Shown piece after piece: positions 61,024-64,000 of a stretch of DNA of 64,000 nucleotides. This DNA comes from Capitulum mitella (taxonomy: Eukaryota > Arthropoda > Thecostraca > Pollicipedomorpha > Pollicipedidae). The notes under the pieces were generated by a model. That model was not told where the DNA came from. It was given only the letters and a program-made list of their open reading frames with translations, and searched no databases. The translations under genes and the position numbers were made by a program. Location: the NCBI GenBank assembly GCA_030062745.1, contig CP099851.1:7752393-7816392 (forward strand), written 5' to 3'. Numbering within the stretch: the first letter of the stretch is position 1; each line of letters starts with the position of its first letter.

Positions 61024-64000
61024 CTGCCGGCGGAGGTCAAAGGTCAGAGCCGGACCGGTCACGTGACCCGGCCCGAGGCGATTGGCCGGCGCCGATGACA
61101 CCTGACAATGCGCGGGATGTTTACCTGGGCCAGTCTATTATTAACCGAGCGGGGGTGCGCGCCGCTGTTTCCCGCCGCCGTCGGGAGATGTCGCTGCGGG
61201 CGCAACGGCCGGCCGACGCCCCGGGCGGAGCCCGAAATAGCGGCGGCGGCGGCGGCGGCGGCGCGCGGCGTGGATCGAGAGGAGCCGGCCGGGGGGCTCC
61301 GGTTACCGGCGCCTGTCTGGGGTCCGTCTGCCGGGCCGGCCGGCCAGACGGACGGCTGAGGGCACCGGGGAGCAGGGTCGGAGGTATCGGGCGGAGCTGC
61401 GGAACGTCTGTTTAGGCAGATCTATTGCTGTGGCCCTCCGTATAGTTAAGAAGTCGTCTTTTGTCAGTCAAAAGACAGGTTCGCGGAGAAGTGATGAAGT
61501 GCGTAAATTTCCTCAAAGACTCAAATTGTTTGGATGAAAGTAGACCATTGTTGAAAAGTCGTGCAAATGAAGGTTGCAACAGCAAAGAAGCAAAGAAATC
61601 TTGCTATTGTAAATTGTCTGGTAGTGCTTGCTATAGTGTCAGCAAGATGTCTCCCCACTAGACGCAATTTGTGGTAAAGAACGAAGTGATAGATGTGCTC
61701 AGAAGAATGGAAACTCAACATCATGAGGCTCGACAGTTGTTCTATAACAACGTTAACGTCACAGAAGTCACAGGAAATCCCATTTGAAGCGGCGAATTCA
61801 CAGCAACACAAGCGTAGAAGAATGGAAATTTCTAAGAACAATGCTTCCGCAGATGCACAGGCCTGGCCCGGAGCCAGAGTGACCTCCAGCGCCGGACAAA
61901 AACAAGCCAGCTGGCTGGCTGGCCGGGAACGGTAGGGGAGACTTGTAAACCAGCAGACGTGCCCTCGAAGATGAAAAACAAACACCATCTGAGCAAGAGA
62001 GTTGCTTCTGCTGACTTTTTGTCTTGTGAATCAGGTCTGCCGGGTAAAAGTAGTCACGGAAATCAGGATGCCAAACTTGTTTGAATAACAGAGATAATGG
62101 CGTGTAAATCAGAATAAAACGTTTCCACTTCTGACGAAGCAAAATTTTCCCACCAACGATAATATGTTGTCAAAAACTTAGCTACAGGACATACGTCAAC
62201 AGGACTTTTCAACCTTCCTACAGCTATGGTCCATCCGTTTCCAGTCGCCCCCAGTTGTCTGATCTGTCCTGTATTGGTACTTATACTTACCAGAAACCCC
62301 TGTTTTCAACATAACGATAAAACTCTTCAAACATACAGGACAATGTATGACGCAGATTTGAAGGAAAAGACCTGTCCTTTCTGTCATGCGAATATGGTCA
62401 CGAGTTTGTTAGAGGCTTCAGCTTTCATTTCCACTCTGATGTTTTTACATTCATTTTACCAATGGATCATTTGTTTTCATTGATAACACTGATTAAAACA
62501 GGAGCTCTCCCTCCATTTGAAATCACCAATCACGTTCCTCAAGGTTACACGGCATACTGGCTATGCGAAGCTCATCGGGTCATTCCACGCACGGGACATT
62601 CGTTACTGACACTGCGATATTCCTTTTCTATTAGCCTCATCTGCGTCGTTTCTTATCGTGCGCTGGGCATGATTCTCTAACTCAGCGAGCAGGTGAGCAG
62701 CCCCTCCCCCTCCCCCACCAGCAGGGCCCGGCCCGCATCGGAGGCCCAGCCAGGCGGCAGGCACGTGTCCCCACCTCCCAGGCGGCCGACGCAGCCGACG
62801 CACCGCTCTTCCGTGCCGTTCTGCCGAGGAAGACCAGCCGCCGCAGACTCAGCTGACGAACGGCGGCAAATGTGACGCGGCGTTTGTTTTTGCGAGCTCC
62901 GACGGATACCGGCCGACGGTGATACGTTGCCATTAAAAACACAAATAGGGCGGGCGGCGGCGGCTCAGCCAGTTCCTGGTCTGTCACGTGACTGTGACGT
63001 CACAGAGCGACCTTTGACGGCAGCTGGAGCCCGACGGCCGGCAGGATTCGACGTGAGCCATTCTCCCCCCTCCACCCTCCCCAGGACTGGAGCTGACCTC
63101 AGGGGCGGCCCCGGCGACCTTTGCCGCGCCAGCTGAGTCGGCTGCCATCAGCTGACTCACCCAGCCCGCAGACCACGGGGCGGGGAGGGGGCTCCGAATC
63201 TGGCCAAGTGACGAATACTTTGCGCTGGGCAGCGCTCGGGGCCTCCGTTTTGGCCCAGAGCTGGCCGGCTGGGGGCGCTATTGCGCAGTGGGGCTAAGTC
63301 GACCTGGCACAAAGAGGCGGCCTTCCTGCTTCAGCGAATTCTCCGCAGTGACCAACGGCCCACATCTGACGAAATCGCTCGGCATCACTGGAGCTTTTTG
63401 TAAGCAAAATTGATTTCCAGCAGCAAAGGAGCATCTTGTGACACCTAGGCGCGGAAAATACGGTGACTTGTCACCGCAAAATGGAGCCACGCAACGTCTG
63501 TGCGAGCAACAGTCGGCGCATATGACAAGTCAGAACATGAACAGGAGGGATCCGCGAAAAACGTTTCCACCCAAGGCGATTTCTAAGATTTAGTGCTGAA
63601 ATCGGATTCCTTTCAAGCCCCACAAAGAGAGGGAATCTTTTCGGCGAGCTGAATAAACATCAGTCCATCACTCCTCGCTGTTCACGGTGTGCCGAAGGTC
63701 GGTGTTCCCGCACCACCCCATCTCGCCGTCAGCTGGCTCTGTTTCAGGTCACCACATGGCCCCCTGCGGGGAGGGGTCGGTCAGGCGGCGGCAGTGATTC
63801 AGACGTCCCTGGCTGCCACAGGTGGTGCCTCAGGTGGTACAGGAGGATGAGGCGTCTGTGAGGCCCCGGCCGCCGCCGCCGCCGCCAGCAGGGAGACGTG
63901 TGGTGCGATCAGGCAACAGGAGACAGGAGACAGCTCGGGTCGGCAGTCGGCTGCAGGAGACGCGGGGACGGGAGGGGCAGAGTGCCGGAAATGTGTGGTA
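61024..64000 (-). other. RBM24 upstream intron (incomplete)
   Basis: No segment on the minus strand encodes the expected KIFVGGLPYHTT or GKSRGYGF parts of the RRM, so this is intron at least to the window edge. It contains CpG-rich patches at about 61030-61380, 62690-63180 and 63840-63960, a (GGC)n run near 61242-61262, and a perfect DR1 motif at 61034-61046. The open frames here are GC-driven and unlike known proteins. Confidence 0.7.
61034..61046 (+). promoter_or_regulatory. Exact DR1 nuclear-receptor-type motif
   Basis: AGGTCAAAGGTCA, the ideal HNF4/RXR-USP type direct repeat with a one-base spacer, 11 bases outside a coding exon of RBM24. On the gene strand the same bases form part of the pre-acceptor tract (TGACCTTTGACCT), so splicing constraint is an alternative explanation. 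Confidence 0.35.

Overview
This is animal genomic DNA, not bacterial or viral. It has large introns with canonical GT/AG sites, microsatellites, minisatellites, non-autonomous DNA transposons and a tRNA-derived SINE-like fragment, and about 30 kb at the left with no convincing gene. The one gene I can support is the 3' part of an RBM24/RBM38 (SUP-12-type) RNA-binding protein on the minus strand. The alanine-rich C-terminus looks arthropod-like, and the very CpG-rich patches would suit a crustacean such as a barnacle, but the species is an inference only.

Layout, left to right. 1-33.6 kb is AT-leaning intergenic DNA holding a GATA run, 21-bp minisatellites (about 0.9 and 29.8 kb), three short hAT-like elements with 8-bp target duplications (9.7, 15.9 and 23.1 kb), a SINE-like fragment (7.0 kb), a 4.7-kb block of minisatellites (20.4-25.1 kb; 21/42-, 18/36- and 27-bp units) and two copies of a TTAA-flanked, piggyBac-like family (26.5 and 31.0 kb). 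At about 33.6 kb a candidate poly(A) signal for the minus-strand gene coincides with a change to CpG-rich, island-studded sequence that continues to the window end.

The RBM24-like gene occupies 35.8-61.0 kb on the minus strand. Four coding exons are joined in perfect phase: 61023-60897 (end of the RRM), 53094-53046 (49 nt), 39951-39755 and 35926-35781 (stop). The start codon and the front of the RRM lie beyond base 64000. The introns hold a second piggyBac-like family (53.5 and 56.1 kb plus an old interrupted copy), a clear three-layer nest of transposons at 55.7-59.2 kb, AT microsatellites bounded by an inverted repeat, several hairpins and one unexplained 338-codon open frame.

The most interesting points are: the 49-nt exon has a GUGUGUG run overlapping its donor, which is the motif this protein family binds, and skipping it gives a premature stop, suggesting self-regulation by exon skipping; an array with an 11-bp beat of branch-point-like motifs precedes the last exon; and nuclear-receptor half-sites (AGGTCA) are concentrated in the transposons, next to a coding exon and downstream of the stop. 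I found no rRNA, confident tRNA, CRISPR array, LTR element or virus-derived element.
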